In this document: one piece after another, positions 5,291 to 6,189 of the stretch
Layout: the number at the start of each line of letters is the position of its first letter
Position numbering within the stretch: the first letter of the stretch is position 1
Position numbers and translations under genes: made by a program
The notes under the pieces: generated by a model
Told to the model about the DNA's origin: nothing
What the model saw: the letters and a program-made list of their open reading frames with translations, nothing else
Databases searched by the model: none
DNA from: Thermococci archaeon
GTDB taxonomy: Archaea > Methanobacteriota_B > Thermococci > Thermococcales > Thermococcaceae
Reading direction: 5' to 3'
Length of the DNA stretch: 6,189 nt
NCBI GenBank assembly: GCA_003663695.1
Contig: QMUB01000084.1
Location: forward strand, 1-6,189

Positions 5291-6189
5291 TTTTTACCAC
5301 CGTAAATGCTTATCTCCCTCAGTTTTATAACCACATCCTTCAGGATCTCATAGGCTTGGGTTATCTCTTCTTCCGTCGTCCACTTGCTCAATCCAAGTCT
5401 GACAGAGCCGTGGGCATCTTCAAAAGATCCTCCAATCCCCCTTATCACATGGCTTGGAAGGAGATCCTGAGAGTAGCATGCTGAACCGGTGGAGAAGACG
5501 AGACCCCTCATGTCGCAGTGGAGTAAAATGCTCTCACCTTCTACATAGCTAAATGAGACGTTTACATTGTTTGGAAGCCTTCTATCTCCCGTGGGACCGT
5601 TTAATTTGGTATCTGGGATTGTGAGAAGCATATCTATCAGCTCATCCCTGAGCCCCGCCATTCTTTTTGAATCTTCATAATCTATGAGTTCCACCGCTTT
5701 TCCAAAACCAACTATGGCGGGAACGTTAATCATTCCGGGTCTGAGCCCTCTTTCTCTCAAATCTCCATCGAGGAGGGGTTTTATTTTAACTCCTTTTCGG
5801 ATGTAGAGAGCGGCGATTCCTTTGGGTCCGTGAATCAGGTGGGATGTTATGCTCATCAAGTCAACGCCGAGTCTCTTCACGTCTATCTTCACCTTCCCAA
5901 AGGCATGATTGGCATCCACATAGAGGAGCGCTCCTTTATCGTGTACCATCTCCGAAATTGCCCTCACGTCCTGGATAGTTCCTATCTCAAAATTTCCGAG
6001 GTGAGTGGCGAATAGTATGGCTCCCCCAAGGTTTTCCTCCAGCTCTGCAAGGTCAATGAAGCCCTCTCTATCAACACCGACTTCATGGGTTTCAAATCCC
6101 CATTCTCTAAGTCTTTCAACCGTTTTTAAAATGGCTTTCCTTTCTATTCTGCTGGTAAGAACTTTTCCCTTTCCCCCAGCCCATGCAAC
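5287..6189 (-). CDS. iscS: IscS/NifS-family protein with a degenerate PLP site, probable pseudo-desulfurase (N-terminus outside window)
   Basis: The frame is open to the right edge: 300 codons are visible and about 90 N-terminal ones are missing. GTG 5967 is not the start, since conserved IscS sequence continues upstream (HLGNFEIGTIQ; FIDLAELEE). Fold motifs are clear: VDANHAFGKVKID, HGPKGIAALYIRKG, RERGLRPG, STGSACYSQDLLPSHV and SVRLGLSKWTTEEEI. Active desulfurases hold PLP through a Lys in S-x-H-K-x-x-GPKG; here that residue is Leu118 (CTG 5838-5836). The His that stacks on PLP (EHKA in E. coli) is Arg17, the Gln after the pyridine Asp is His95, and the Thr of RxGT is Met153. Asp92, His117 and the loop cysteine Cys238 (5478-5476) remain. 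The protein may hold IscU and offer a cysteine ligand rather than make sulfur, as described for Archaeoglobus IscS. First visible gene of iscS-tusA-iscU. Family certain; inactivity inferred. Confidence 0.92.
   Translation of the reverse strand, partial: VAWAGGKGKVLTSRIERKAILKTVERLREWGFETHEVGVDREGFIDLAELEENLGGAILFATHLGNFEIGTIQDVRAISEMVHDKGALLYVDANHAFGKVKIDVKRLGVDLMSITSHLIHGPKGIAALYIRKGVKIKPLLDGDLRERGLRPGMINVPAIVGFGKAVELIDYEDSKRMAGLRDELIDMLLTIPDTKLNGPTGDRRLPNNVNVSFSYVEGESILLHCDMRGLVFSTGSACYSQDLLPSHVIRGIGGSFEDAHGSVRLGLSKWTTEEEITQAYEILKDVVIKLREISIYGGKK

Larger units (their letters stand above)
5116..5321 (-). repeat. Decayed 103-bp tandem duplication across the iscS-tusA junction
   Basis: Unit A (5321-5219) holds the iscS end plus a tusA-like start; unit B (5218-5116) holds an iscS-like end plus the true tusA start. 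At an offset of 103 bp, 16 bases are identical without a break (5286-5301 against 5183-5198), about 23 of 31 match before the ATG, and about 36 of 72 match after it (18 of the first 27). The older, coding-side half of each unit is the functional one. Confidence 0.65.

Noticed and set aside
5287..5967. A complete 226-aa IscS starting at GTG 5967
   Set aside because: Conserved IscS sequence continues in frame upstream to the window edge, so the gene is only cut by the window.
1..6189. tRNA or rRNA genes, CRISPR arrays, IS transposases, replication origin
   Set aside because: None seen by eye on either strand; nearly all sequence is accounted for by the genes listed.

Overview
The window looks like a piece of a Thermococcales chromosome (Thermococcus, Pyrococcus or Palaeococcus type). 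The evidence is archaeal Shine-Dalgarno sites of the GGTGA type about 4-6 nt before starts, GTG starts, a TTTATAA TATA box, heavy use of AGA/AGG/ATA codons, very tight gene packing, and the hypA / Mrp-type ATPase / hycI cluster with the Thermococcus arrangement of HypA metal-binding residues (Cys73, Cys76, Cys110, Cys113, His98). This assignment is inferred from the sequence; no database search was made.

Layout. (1) 1-548, plus strand: the C-terminal half of a CcdA-like membrane thiol transporter, cut by the left edge. (2) 525-2204, minus strand: a three-gene [NiFe]-hydrogenase maturation operon, hypA -> MinD/Mrp-type ATPase (the atypical HypB, HypB-AT) -> hycI protease. Its promoter has a TATA box at 2240-2247 and, just upstream, an exact match to the extended SurR motif GTTn3AACn5GTT at 2254-2270. 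(3) 2271-2555: an AT-rich intergenic stretch with three copies of one 10-mer and a 13-bp inverted repeat that no known feature explains. (4) 2556-4318, plus strand: a stand-alone two-CBS-domain protein overlapping a CPA2-type Na+/H+ antiporter by 37 bp. (5) 4321-6189, minus strand: an iscS - tusA - iscU operon, with iscS cut by the right edge.

The most interesting part is region 5. The IscS homologue keeps the fold motifs and the loop cysteine, but the PLP-lysine position is Leu, the PLP-stacking His is Arg, and two further PLP contacts are changed, so it looks like a dead cysteine desulfurase. IscU has a C-terminal extension that looks like a Cys-less MIP18/SufT (DUF59) domain. A TusA sulfur carrier sits between them. 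Together they suggest an Fe-S or sulfur-transfer module that may not take its sulfur from cysteine; Archaeoglobus IscS, which also lacks the PLP lysine, is a precedent. Between iscS and tusA there is a decayed 103-bp tandem duplication of the gene junction.

How the parts relate. The hyp operon delivers nickel to hydrogenase and processes its large subunit. The SurR-like site would tie this to elemental sulfur, since SurR switches hydrogenase genes on without sulfur and off with it. The unusual ISC module and the CcdA-like protein also concern sulfur or thiol chemistry. The CBS/antiporter pair concerns ion homeostasis and looks functionally separate.
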